Program-made: the position numbers and the translations under genes
From: CAYRFQ01 sp964423615
GTDB taxonomy: Bacteria; Planctomycetota; Planctomycetia; Gemmatales; Gemmataceae
DNA length: 64,000 nucleotides
Direction of reading: 5' to 3'
NCBI GenBank assembly: GCA_964423615.1
Contig: CAYRFQ010000027.1
Span: 28,462 to 92,461 of the forward strand
The notes under the pieces: model-generated
What the model was told of the DNA's origin: nothing
The model's database searches: none
What the model saw: only the letters and a program-made list of their open reading frames with translations
Shown here: one piece after another, positions 9,794-19,200 of the stretch
Layout of the letters: the number at the start of each line of letters is the position of its first letter
Position numbering within the stretch: position 1 is the first letter of the stretch

Positions 9794-10258
9794 TTAGAGG
9801 ACACGCACATGAAGAATGGTGAACACACCTTGAGTTTCTTGAGGAGCTTGAGGCTCAACTTTCTTGGGATACTTCTTGGGGAGCAGAATCCGATACGTCC
9901 CCAACTTACACTCTGCCGACGCACCTTCGACGTCGACCAACTGAGCCAATTCGATGATCCTCTGGAACTTACCGGTACTCCGTTCACAACGACCACGGAA
10001 AGTGTTTTCTGGAGGAAGGATTTGACGAGTTCCCTCGATCTTCAGGTATCGATCACGGACTTGGATACGCACTTCATCCGGCGGCACCCCCGGAAGGTCC
10101 ACGTCGACGACGTAGGCTTCTTCCGATTCGTGGATGTCAACGGATGGTTCCCAAGAACTCGATTTCGCAATGTCCCAACGGCGGAAGATCAACTGGTCAA
10201 AGAGTTCGTCGATCTCTCGGTGGACATCGTGAAAGGAAGGGGGCCAAAACTCTGCCAA
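9794..10258 (-). CDS. Small heat-shock protein, Hsp20/alpha-crystallin family
   Basis: A 154-residue protein with the alpha-crystallin domain at about residues 40-135: WEPSVDIHESEEAYVVDVDL at its start, then LPGVPPDEVRIQV and FQRIIEL, followed by a short C-terminal tail. Such proteins form oligomers that hold unfolding proteins for refolding or degradation. The start is a TTG at 10256-10258, favoured because a strong AAAGGAG sits 7 bases upstream and no better ATG fits the conserved N-terminus. It is followed after 22 bp by the Lon-type protease gene. No CIRCE element was recognised upstream. Confidence 0.9.
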   Translation of the reverse strand: MAEFWPPSFHDVHREIDELFDQLIFRRWDIAKSSSWEPSVDIHESEEAYVVDVDLPGVPPDEVRIQVRDRYLKIEGTRQILPPENTFRGRCERSTGKFQRIIELAQLVDVEGASAECKLGTYRILLPKKYPKKVEPQAPQETQGVFTILHVRVL

Positions 10259-10442
10259 TGCCGTACTCCTTTGGGAGTTGGAAAAATAAGTTTGTGATAG
10301 AACCCCTCACACCAACCGTTTCTCTTTTCCAAGGAGGGAGGAAAGGGATGGGTTTGTTTTAATGGCCGAAGGCCAACTTCATGGTAGCCTGGGCAAACTG
10401 CCCACATCTTGGACCAGGAATTGGCCTGTGGCAAGGCCGATT

Positions 10443-11399
10443 TTACCGACTCGGAACAAATTCTGCTTGAGCCACTTCCTCCCAATATCCCTCCACGTCT
10501 GATTGAATTCTCTGCAGCACTTCTTCTTGTCGTTCAGGACGAAACAGATGCTGAAAACGTCCTTGCGTCTTCAGATACTCCTCGACAGGTTTTCGTCGTG
10601 CCGGAACGTAAGTGTGGCGTGTCTTGCCGTTGACAGCTTCTTTCAAAGGCCACACCCCCGTCTCCAAAGCCATCTTGGCGACATAATGTCCCTGACTTGG
10701 ATCGAAACCCCAACCAGTCGGGCAGGTCGCATAAGCAGTAAACAACTTCGGCCCTCGGTGTTGCGAAGCTCGTCGCACCTTGTCCGCCAAGTCCACCGGT
10801 TCCGCTGTCGAAATGGAGGCCACGTAAGGTGGACGATGAGCTTGCCAAATCGAGAAGATGTCTTTCTTGCGCTGCAACGTCCCGGCGAGTCGGTTCGGAT
10901 GCGAATGCGACGTCGCCGTCTGTGACCCTAGTGGAGAACCGCTGGACATTTGAAAGCCGGTGTTTCCGTAGGCCTCGTTGTCGTAGCAGAGGTAATAAAA
11001 GTCCAGATCACGATGGATCGCACCGGACAACGATGACAGCCCCATGTCATAGGTCGATCCGTCTCCGCCGACCACGACCACCTCCAGATCCTCCGTGACA
11101 GGTAGACGTCCCTTGGCCATCAGCACATCGAGGGCATCTCGAATTCCTTGACCACCAGCCGCCGCTGAACCCATGGTTGTGTACAACCATGACAATTTTA
11201 GTGGGGTATATGGATAGACAGCCAACAAAGTCAGACACCCCGCGGCGTTGACGACGACCGCTGGTTTTTCCAGAGCATTGAGCATCAGTCGTAAGCTGCC
11301 CAGTCCACCACAACCTGCACATAATGGCGAACCTGGTGTGAGCCGTTCCTCTTTCGGCAAGTCTTTGATGTTTTGGAAAAACTCATGTTTCGCTTTCAT
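10443..11399 (-). CDS. porB: 2-oxoacid:ferredoxin oxidoreductase beta subunit (pyruvate synthase type)
   Basis: A 318-residue subunit binding thiamine diphosphate and one Fe-S cluster. LCAGCGGLGSLR supplies the CxxC of the cluster, with further cysteines in NAAGCLT and CPTGWGF. GGDGSTYDMG is the TPP/Mg2+ motif (GDG...), with EAYGNTGFQ following. The ATG at 11397-11399 has a GGGAGGAG site just upstream and overlaps the end of the alpha gene by 17 bp, so translation is probably coupled. With the alpha and gamma-delta subunits it oxidises a 2-oxoacid to acyl-CoA and reduces ferredoxin. Pyruvate is the likeliest substrate; 2-oxoisovalerate cannot be excluded. Confidence 0.92.
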   Translation of the reverse strand: MKAKHEFFQNIKDLPKEERLTPGSPLCAGCGGLGSLRLMLNALEKPAVVVNAAGCLTLLAVYPYTPLKLSWLYTTMGSAAAGGQGIRDALDVLMAKGRLPVTEDLEVVVVGGDGSTYDMGLSSLSGAIHRDLDFYYLCYDNEAYGNTGFQMSSGSPLGSQTATSHSHPNRLAGTLQRKKDIFSIWQAHRPPYVASISTAEPVDLADKVRRASQHRGPKLFTAYATCPTGWGFDPSQGHYVAKMALETGVWPLKEAVNGKTRHTYVPARRKPVEEYLKTQGRFQHLFRPERQEEVLQRIQSDVEGYWEEVAQAEFVPSR

Positions 11400-12678
11400 C
11401 GTCTTCTCCTCCCTCCGGGTTGTCATCAAGTTCGAGGGCAGTCTGGACCATGCGTCGGACCACCTTCTTGTCTGCTTCGGTGGAGAGGAACTGGGGTTCG
11501 ATGAGGACATCTTCCGGACGGGAACGTTCTAGGGCATCGACCAGGTACCGGAACTCACCAAGGGTGATGTCTTTGCCCCCAAGTCCACCGATGAAGGAAC
11601 GGAGTACCTCAGGTCGGTCAGCTCGATGGTAGACCGAAGCTGCAATCTCGTGATAAAGGATGCCACCCAAACCAGGTGAGACGTTTTGGTCAATGACGGC
11701 CACACGACGACCAGCCAAAGCATTACCAACTGCTACCGCTGGGAAGGGACGAACCATCCGCAATCGCACTAACCCTACTCGTTTTCCTTCAGCTCGAAGC
11801 GCCAGGACAGCGGCTTTCGCTTTCGACGCAAACGAACCTATCATTACCAACGCGTAATCGGCATCCTCCATCTGGAAAGCGTCAAGGACGTCATAGTCAC
11901 GACCGAAAATCTCGGAAAACTCTTCTGCGACCTCCTGGTATACGGTCATTGCGTTGCGAGTGGCCAAGTGTGTCTGCTGTTTGAAGTGACTGTAGAGCTG
12001 CCCGCCCAGCACGGCGACTCCTTGAGCCCGTGGAGCCGAAGCCCGAAACTCAGCATGTTGCGGCGTGAATGCGGGAAGGAACCGGCGTGCCTGCTCCTGC
12101 GACGGAATGTCCACGGGCTCACGAGTGAACGACAGGTAGAAACCGTCCAGGTTCACAATCACAGGGAGCAGAACTCTAGAGTCCTCGGCGATCCGATAGG
12201 CTTGAAGAATCAAGTCCAACACTTCCTGGCAGGTTTCGGCATGGAGCTGAACACACCCAGTATCGCGAGCTGCCAGGATGTCGTTGTGGTCGGGTTCCAG
12301 GGTAATCGGTGCCGACAAGGCACGAGAGACATTCACAAGGACGAAGGGGACACGCCATCCCGCAACGGTGTAAAGGGATTCCATGCCATAAAGCAACCCC
12401 TGACTCGAAGTCGCAGAGAACACTCGACACCCCGTCGCTGCTCCAGCCCCTGCTGCAGTGATCATCGAGTGTTCACTGTCGAGGGTCACAAACCTTCCAA
12501 ACAAGGTCTCGTCGGCAAACCAGTTGGAGAGCTTTTCAATGATTTCCGTTTGTGGTGTGATCGGGAAGGCAGGTACATAATCGATGTCGGCGAGCCTCGC
12601 TCCCCATGCGGCTGCCGAGTTACCCGTCAACATCCTCCTCGAACTGGCCTTCGTCGATTGGGGGGTACGGACTACCAT
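11383..12678 (-). CDS. porA: 2-oxoacid:ferredoxin oxidoreductase alpha subunit (pyruvate synthase type)
   Basis: A 431-residue subunit. The N-terminal pyrimidine-binding domain contains YVPAFPITPQTEI and LDSEHSMITAAGAGAATG, with TSSQGLLYG following, all typical of POR alpha chains. The C-terminal half carries the conserved core around VGLVRLRMVRPFP and a C-terminal domain with GGLGGKDI. The ATG at 12676-12678 is chosen for the AGGAGGTGG just upstream; it overlaps the stop of the gamma-delta gene by 7 bp. Gene order gamma-delta, alpha, beta with overlaps shows a single operon. The enzyme is normally oxygen-sensitive and works in anaerobic or microaerobic carbon metabolism. Confidence 0.93.
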   Translation of the reverse strand: MVVRTPQSTKASSRRMLTGNSAAAWGARLADIDYVPAFPITPQTEIIEKLSNWFADETLFGRFVTLDSEHSMITAAGAGAATGCRVFSATSSQGLLYGMESLYTVAGWRVPFVLVNVSRALSAPITLEPDHNDILAARDTGCVQLHAETCQEVLDLILQAYRIAEDSRVLLPVIVNLDGFYLSFTREPVDIPSQEQARRFLPAFTPQHAEFRASAPRAQGVAVLGGQLYSHFKQQTHLATRNAMTVYQEVAEEFSEIFGRDYDVLDAFQMEDADYALVMIGSFASKAKAAVLALRAEGKRVGLVRLRMVRPFPAVAVGNALAGRRVAVIDQNVSPGLGGILYHEIAASVYHRADRPEVLRSFIGGLGGKDITLGEFRYLVDALERSRPEDVLIEPQFLSTEADKKVVRRMVQTALELDDNPEGGEDDESET

Positions 12679-13571
12679 GCTTCCACCTCCTTTTGTTCCT
12701 CGACGCAATGAAGCGGGCATTCACTCCGACAAATCATACACCCCTTGCAGTTGTCGTAGTCGATCACTGGATAGCCTTCTTCGTCGAGCGAAATGGCACC
12801 ATCCGGACACCGCACGAAGCAGATTTGACATCGTGTGCAGACGTCCCGATCGATGATTGGGGTGAACACCCTCCACGAACCTGTGTGTCGCTCTTCGGCA
12901 TTTCCTGGATGCAGAATTATGGGAACACCTTCGGGACCGCTCGCGTAGGTCGGGTTCGCAATAGAAAAAGAATGATTAGGGGGCACTTGTTCGACCAAAG
13001 GAACGCCAGCCACTTCTGCAAACATATCTCGAGCCAAGGTCACATTGCTTTCAATGACGGTTCCGGATAGCGACAGTTCAGTCAATTCCTCGCGAACGGC
13101 CTCCTCCATATCTTCCACAGAGAGAAATCCCGTCAACGCACATGCGATGGCCCCGATGCCTGCGCTCAGTGCCACTCCTCGTCCGAGGTGAGCGATCGTA
13201 GCCGTTGTGACATCGACCGTTTGCGTCGGGCACGATGTGTGGTACTGCTTACGTAAGTCTTGAGCCGATTTGTTGGAATTGACGAACATGCCCGAAGCTC
13301 CCTCATGACCAACGAGGACTCCGGCAGCAGGATCGGCCAGGAGCGTTTCGTCGGCAACGAGGATGAGATCAGGATTCCGAATGACCCCTCGCTCAAGAAT
13401 TCGTTCGGTGTGAATTCGAGTGAACGCAGTGACGGCCGCACCTCGGCGTTCGGCCCCGTAAAGTGGTGCATCTTGGGCCTGTCGACCGCTAAAAAAACTT
13501 GCCGTGCCGACAATACGGCTGGCCGTTTTCATCCCATGACCACCGCGCCCATGAAATCGTATGCGTAGCAT
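12672..13571 (-). CDS. porG: Fused gamma-delta subunit of 2-oxoacid:ferredoxin oxidoreductase
   Basis: A 299-residue fusion. Residues about 1-190 are the gamma subunit (FHGRGGHGMKTASRI, then PLYGAERRGAAVTAFTRI). The C-terminus is a delta-type 2x[4Fe-4S] ferredoxin with CTRCQICFVRCP and CKGCMICRSECP. The gamma domain contacts coenzyme A and the ferredoxin domain carries electrons to free ferredoxin. Fusion of the two is known in some bacteria. The ATG at 13569-13571 follows a GGAGGG site. It is the first gene of the por operon, and about 425 bp separates it from the divergent acetate-CoA ligase gene. Confidence 0.92.
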   Translation of the reverse strand: MLRIRFHGRGGHGMKTASRIVGTASFFSGRQAQDAPLYGAERRGAAVTAFTRIHTERILERGVIRNPDLILVADETLLADPAAGVLVGHEGASGMFVNSNKSAQDLRKQYHTSCPTQTVDVTTATIAHLGRGVALSAGIGAIACALTGFLSVEDMEEAVREELTELSLSGTVIESNVTLARDMFAEVAGVPLVEQVPPNHSFSIANPTYASGPEGVPIILHPGNAEERHTGSWRVFTPIIDRDVCTRCQICFVRCPDGAISLDEEGYPVIDYDNCKGCMICRSECPLHCVEEQKEVEAW

Positions 13572-13996
13572 GACTCGACCCTCCGCAGTCAACTTGGAAC
13601 TTGACCAGGCATCCAGATAGCGGTGCAAAGACTGTTCCTGTTCGTAGGGTCCGGAGGAAAAATTCGAACCAGAGCCAGATTAGAGCCTTTTTCGCATCCT
13701 TCCAAAGCTAAACGCGGAACGAAACACGAGGACTCCCATCTGAGTGTGCGAAAAGGGCCAAACCGTGCAGAAAGGTGTGCGGAAAGTGTACAGGCTGGAA
13801 ACGGAATTCGCACAGCGAGGGAAGCTCTCCTCAGGACCATCTGGGAAGGGAACGGCGGTCGACGCGGAGGTTATGATTTGTGGGCGATTTGTTACGACGG
13901 TGGTACTCCAGATGCATGAGATATTCTCAAAGAGTCACCTTGGGGTGCCAAACCGCACTTCAAGACCTGTTGACAAAGGACCGCGAGGACCTGACC
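13572..13996. promoter_or_regulatory. Divergent promoter region of por operon and acetate-CoA ligase
   Basis: About 425 bases between two divergent transcription units that act in one pathway. No coding frame here resembles a known family. Shared control of both units is an inference from the layout; no operator palindrome or promoter box was clear enough to name. Confidence 0.4.
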
Positions 13997-16198
13997 ATGA
14001 TTCAAATCCATAACCCGACCGGGTTGGAATCACCTATGAAAACGGTCGCTTCACTCCTACCTTTCTTTCAACCCAAGTCCATTGCGGTAGTCGGTGCCTC
14101 GCGCGACAGTTCGAGCATCGGATATCGCCTGCTGGATACCATCGTCCAGGGAGGATTCACGGGACAGATTTTCCCGATCAACCCGAAGGCGACAGAGATA
14201 CTCGGCTTCAGGACGTACTCGACCGTCACAGAAATTCCCGGGACGGTGGAACTGGCTGTGATCGCTGTGCCCCGAGATGCCGTGCTCTCGGTGGTCGATG
14301 AGTGCGCAGCCAAAGGCATCAAAGCCGTACTGGTCATTTCCGCTGGATTTGCCGAAGTGGGAGAAGCAGGCAAGACACTTCAGCAGCAACTCACCCAAAC
14401 AGTCCGTGCCGAGGGCATTCGCTTGATCGGGCCAAACTGTTTGGGACTGTTGACGACCCAACCCGACGTGAAACTGAATGCGACCTTTGTCCCGGTCTCC
14501 GTTCCAACGGGTTCGGTCGCGATGTCCTCGGATAGCGGAGCTTTGGGACTGGCGATCCTGGCGAGAGCGGCTCAAGCGGGAATTGGCATCTCCAGCTTTG
14601 TCAGCGTCGGGAATCGTGGTGACGTCTCGAGTAATGACCTCTTGGAATACTGGGAGCAGGACCCACAGACGGAGGTCATTCTGCTCTACCTCGAATCGTT
14701 CGGAAATCCTCGTCGGTTTGCCCAGATCGCCCAGCGAGTCAGTCGAACGAAGCCAATTGTTGTTGTGAAAGGTGGACGTACCGCAGCAGGACAACGAGCG
14801 GCCGGATCACACACAGCAGCCTTGGCTGCCGATAACATCGCCGTAGATGCGCTTTTTGGGCAAACGGGAGTCATCCGAACAGAAACATTGGAAGACATGT
14901 TTCATTTAGTAACCGCTTTGGGCCACCAACCTTTGCCACAAGGTCATCGGGTGGGCATTGTCACCAATGCCGGGGGGCCAGCCATCCTGTGCTCGGACAT
15001 GTGTGAATCGCAAGGCCTCTGTGTTCCGGAACTCTCAGAGAAAACCCAAAGCCAACTCGCGAGTTACCTTCCGAGTGCCGCCAGCCTGGCAAACCCTGTC
15101 GACATGATTGCTTCGGCAGGCCCTGCGGACTTCGAGGAGACCATACAGGTGCTCATGAAGTCGGGTGAGGTGGACTCACTGATTGTCATCTATGTGGCTG
15201 CCGAACAAACGGTTGCAGAGCAGATACCTCCGGTCATCTCCTCGGCTGTGGCGAATGCCCGTGTTCACGGAACGACCAGTGTTCCTGTGCTGGCTTGCTT
15301 CATGCCGGAGTTGCCTCGGAAACCGCAGGTGAATAATTCCGAGATCATTCCCTATTATCAGTTTCCCGAACAACCAGCGAGAGCCCTTGGGAAGATGGCC
15401 GCGTATTCGCGATGGCGAAATCAGTCCGTGGGCCATTATTCGGATTACACGGACGTCGATTTGGTCGCGGCGAAAACGATTTGTGCAAAGGCCTTGGACT
15501 CGCGAGGGCCTGGGTGGCTCACGACCCAGGAAACGAGGAGCCTCCTTCGAGCTTTTCGATTGCCGGTCTCTGCTGGTGGTGTGGCCCGAACGGCCACCGA
15601 AGCCACGACGTTTGCCAAGCAGCTAGGCTTTCCGGTGGCTGTCAAGTTGGCGTCTCGGCAAATCCTCCACAAAACCGAATTTGGAGGCGTCCATCTCAAC
15701 CTGACGAATGCTCAGGAAGTGCGAGCCGCTTTCGAGTCCATACGAGACAAACTGGCAAGCGAAGGCCAATCGGGCGCGATGGAGGGTGTGTTGGTGCAAC
15801 CCATGATCGAGGGCGGGACCGAGGTCATGGTGGGGGTGACCCACGACTCGTTATTTGGTCATCTGCTCGCTTTTGGGCTGGGCGGAATCCATGTGGAGAT
15901 TCTGGGCGATGTCGTATTCCGGGTCGCACCAATCAGCGACCAAGATGCCCGGCAGATGATCCAGTCCATACGAGGGTCACGTCTGTTGAGTGGGTACCGT
16001 GGTCATCCTCCCGCTGACGTCGGAGCCCTCGAAGACCTCATCCTTCGTATTTCGCATCTGGTTACGCACATTCCGGAGGTCGCGGAGATGGATCTGAATC
16101 CTATATTCGCCCTTGCTCCTGGAGAAGGTTGCCGGATTGTTGACGCCCGCATCAAAGTCCAAAGTATCGGAAGACTCGAATTCCAAACGGGCGCGTGA
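13997..16198 (+). CDS. Acetate-CoA ligase (ADP-forming), fused alpha-beta
   Basis: A 733-residue enzyme. Residues about 15-480 are the CoA-binding and succinyl-CoA-ligase-like alpha part: PKSIAVVGASRDSSSIGY, IGPNCLGL and the loop GSHTAALAADN, whose histidine (near residue 271) fits the phosphorylated catalytic residue. Residues about 505-720 form the ATP-grasp beta part (FPVAVKLASRQILHKTEFGG, then the MDLNPI segment). It converts acetyl-CoA, ADP and phosphate to acetate, CoA and ATP, or the reverse. Divergent placement next to the por operon suggests pyruvate to acetate conversion with substrate-level phosphorylation. The start could also be ATG 14036. Confidence 0.9.
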   Translation: MIQIHNPTGLESPMKTVASLLPFFQPKSIAVVGASRDSSSIGYRLLDTIVQGGFTGQIFPINPKATEILGFRTYSTVTEIPGTVELAVIAVPRDAVLSVVDECAAKGIKAVLVISAGFAEVGEAGKTLQQQLTQTVRAEGIRLIGPNCLGLLTTQPDVKLNATFVPVSVPTGSVAMSSDSGALGLAILARAAQAGIGISSFVSVGNRGDVSSNDLLEYWEQDPQTEVILLYLESFGNPRRFAQIAQRVSRTKPIVVVKGGRTAAGQRAAGSHTAALAADNIAVDALFGQTGVIRTETLEDMFHLVTALGHQPLPQGHRVGIVTNAGGPAILCSDMCESQGLCVPELSEKTQSQLASYLPSAASLANPVDMIASAGPADFEETIQVLMKSGEVDSLIVIYVAAEQTVAEQIPPVISSAVANARVHGTTSVPVLACFMPELPRKPQVNNSEIIPYYQFPEQPARALGKMAAYSRWRNQSVGHYSDYTDVDLVAAKTICAKALDSRGPGWLTTQETRSLLRAFRLPVSAGGVARTATEATTFAKQLGFPVAVKLASRQILHKTEFGGVHLNLTNAQEVRAAFESIRDKLASEGQSGAMEGVLVQPMIEGGTEVMVGVTHDSLFGHLLAFGLGGIHVEILGDVVFRVAPISDQDARQMIQSIRGSRLLSGYRGHPPADVGALEDLILRISHLVTHIPEVAEMDLNPIFALAPGEGCRIVDARIKVQSIGRLEFQTGA

Positions 16199-16228
16199 CT
16201 CCAGCGCGTCTTGATAACCATCCCCGAC

Positions 16229-16252
16229 GACACGGCCCTGAAGGGCCGTGTC
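16229..16252. terminator. Hairpin between convergent acetate-CoA ligase and kinase-caspase genes
   Basis: A perfect 10-bp inverted repeat GACACGGCCC (16229-16238) / GGGCCGTGTC (16243-16252) with a TGAA loop. It lies in the 60-bp gap between two convergent stop codons, the right place for a bidirectional terminator. A long T run is lacking. Confidence 0.65.
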
Positions 16253-16257
16253 CGGTC

Positions 16258-19200
16258 TCAACGAAGTGAGAGTTTCCTTTTCCATTCTGGGATTCCCTTG
16301 GCCGTCTCATCGCGTCGGGGTTCGAAGCGTTTGGGATCAACGGGGAGAGCTTCCTCCGCAATTTCCTTGGCCCGGATGAGGTAAGAAATGGCTTTCTGAG
16401 CGGCTGCTTGTTTCGCGCCCGGTGGTGCACCGCGCCAATCTTGCACTGCAGCAGTGGCGAGGTTGACGTAGCTCCGATAGAGTCGAGCGTAGCATCCCGA
16501 TAGCCCCTCCAGGGCCAGGTCGGATCCGTTTGCAAAATTCGTCAGTTCGTTTGGTTTTTTGGGAATTAATGTGTCGATAGCTTGTCGATACGCCTCTCCA
16601 GCTTTGAGATGGTCGCTGAGTGTTCGCAGAAGCAAGCCTCGATAGTAATAGGTCCAGGGATAATGGGGCTCGAGCTGCTGAGCGGACTGGAACGCCTTGC
16701 TGGCCTGGGCTGCTAAATCCTGATCAATGGCGCCCATCCCGAGTTTCTTCATCCGAATCTTCTCGGCAAGGATGTTGCCAAGCAACACAGGAAAGGCAAC
16801 ATTGTTTTTGGCATGGTTCCGACCTTTGAGGCAAACGGTTTCCGCCCGCATTAAGTCTGCCCCGACTAGGTCCTCTTTCACTTGCCCCAGAAGCCGCCTG
16901 GTCGTGGCCCGAAGGCAGTAGGCCCTTGCAAGTGCCAAGTAGACCGGGGTGAACTCCTTCGGGCGAAGCTGCTCCAACCGCCCGTCGACTGGTTCGATTA
17001 GCTGGATCGCCTTGTCACTTTGATCAAGGGCGGTTTTGACTTTGGCAACAGCCTGCGCGTTTAATTCCTCAGTGAGAAACTCGTCAACCGTTGCCAGAGC
17101 CTCCCGGATTAACGCATGAGCCTGGAGGTACTTCTCGAAGGCAGTCGAGCGGTTCCCAATTGATTCGGTTCCGAGGGCATTCTCTCCCCCAACTATGTGC
17201 GGAATCTGGTTCCTACCGTAGGTCAGGCGAACGTACTTGGAGATCTCACTTTCCAGGTAGTCGCTGAGTTCTTTGTACGTGATGATCCCGTCCTTTTTGC
17301 TGGGATCGTCCGGGCTATCGCAGGCACCTTGTAATCCCTTATTCACGAAGTCGAAAAACACGCCGTGGGGAGAATCGAGTCGAGGATGACTTTCTTGCCC
17401 GGCGGCACAAGCGGAGATGACGAATGTCTTCGGAAGGACGGGTGGCACAGAAGTAACCAAATGGGAACTCAGCGGTAGCGGCGCTTGCTGTTTTTTGGCC
17501 CAAGGATGCTGCCAACCGTCGAGAAGCACCAGCTTGCTGCCAGCCTCACAATCGCGGATGTGTTTGTAAATGGTGTCCAAAGGCACTATCCCATCGACGG
17601 CCACGAAGGAATCCTTCGCACCCAGCCTCCCGGAAACTTGGTAGCCGGCAAACGCCACCACGAGTTTATCCTGTGGGGCGCACTCCTGGGTGATCGTTTT
17701 GAGGTGCCCCAGAATGTTGTCAGTCGTTGCCCGATACTCTGGTGGCCGATTTCCCGTCAAGAGGGTGACGTATTCGCTTTGAAATTGCCGCGCCAAGAGC
17801 GTCTGAGAAAGTTCTTCGAGGTCCGTTTCGGCGTGCAAGAAGGCTGGCAATTTCAACTGGCCGAAGTTTGCAGATTGACGAACTCCGACAAGGAAGGCGT
17901 ATTGTCGCCCTTCTCGTTTCTCCATCGATTGAGTGATAACGAGGGGCTCATTACCATCGATCGTGACCTCTTGCTTCCACGTCTTGTGTCCTCTTAATCG
18001 GAGAGCGATTGTATATGTTCCGATCGGCAGTGTTATTTCCAGGGGTTTGTGCTCGAGAGCCTGGCCACGATCCTTGTTGTCGATCAATACGGTGGCCCCC
18101 GGAGGCACACTCGAGACTCGGAGGACTTGCTTGATTGGGTCCAATCTGTAGTCGAGTTCCTTCGAACCATCATTCACCACGATCGTCTCCTTGATCGGTG
18201 AATACCCCTCGCGTTCGATACGCACGGCATAAGTTCCCGAACGGAGTTGGAATGTGGCTGGAGTTTGCTTCTTTGGATGACCTTCGAGTATGATGTTGGC
18301 TGCTGGCGGATTCGTCGAAAAAGAAACCCGATAAGTCGGCCTTTGTTTTCCGCCCAAGGCCTCCGTTCCATTTGCCTCCGGGGGGAATTCGAGTTCGAAC
18401 TCTGTCTGTGACTTATTGACGATGATTTCTCGCTTTAGCGAACGACTCCCGAGCTTCAGAACGACGGCATGGCTGCCGGGGCTCAGTTCGAAATTGGCAG
18501 GCGATTTCTGTGGCCCGAGCTCATCATCGATCCAAAGGACGGCCTCCTTCGGCTTCCAGCGGAAGGTGACTCCGACTTTGGTCGGAGAGGGTGTTCCGGA
18601 GAACAGGAAGAAACCAACGATTACACCGACAAGGACTACCAGGAATATTGCGGGAATAATCCGCCTTGGCCATCCTGGTGATCTCGACCGGGGAGTTCCA
18701 GATGGAGGCATCGGAGGTTCGGATGGGATTTCTGGTCGGGCCTGATCCGACAGGTCGCTGGAGAAAGAGTCGAGGAGGTCCGATGGGTTGACGTCAGTCG
18801 CCGGAATTTCATCCCTTTCCGAATGCAAAGTGTCGTCTGTTACGCGGTGCTTGGTGTCATTGGGGTGAGAGCCAACTTTCGCCCGCGCAGGAGTGGAAGT
18901 AGTGGTGTTTTCTTCGTCAACGCCGGTGATGAAACTTTGTCGAAGGGCTTGAGCGAATGCCCGGCACGACGAGTAGCGTTCCTCTGGGTCTTTGGAAAGG
19001 GCCTTGCGGAGGACCCTTTTTTCTGCCTCGGGCAGAGGGCGCAAGTCTGGCTCCAAGGCACAATGGGCTTTTTGGGCACCGGCCAGGCTACCCATTTCGT
19101 GGAGATATCGATTGAGGCGAAGTTCCACGTAAGTGGCAGCCAGACTGTATTGATCACTGTGTTTTGAGAGTCGGCCATGCCAAACTTCGGGGGACATGTA

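Noticed and set aside
18570..18587. Palindrome CTCCGAC-TTTG-GTCGGAG resembling the REP-like core
   Set aside because: Lies fully inside the kinase-caspase coding sequence (PEGA region), where the codons explain it.
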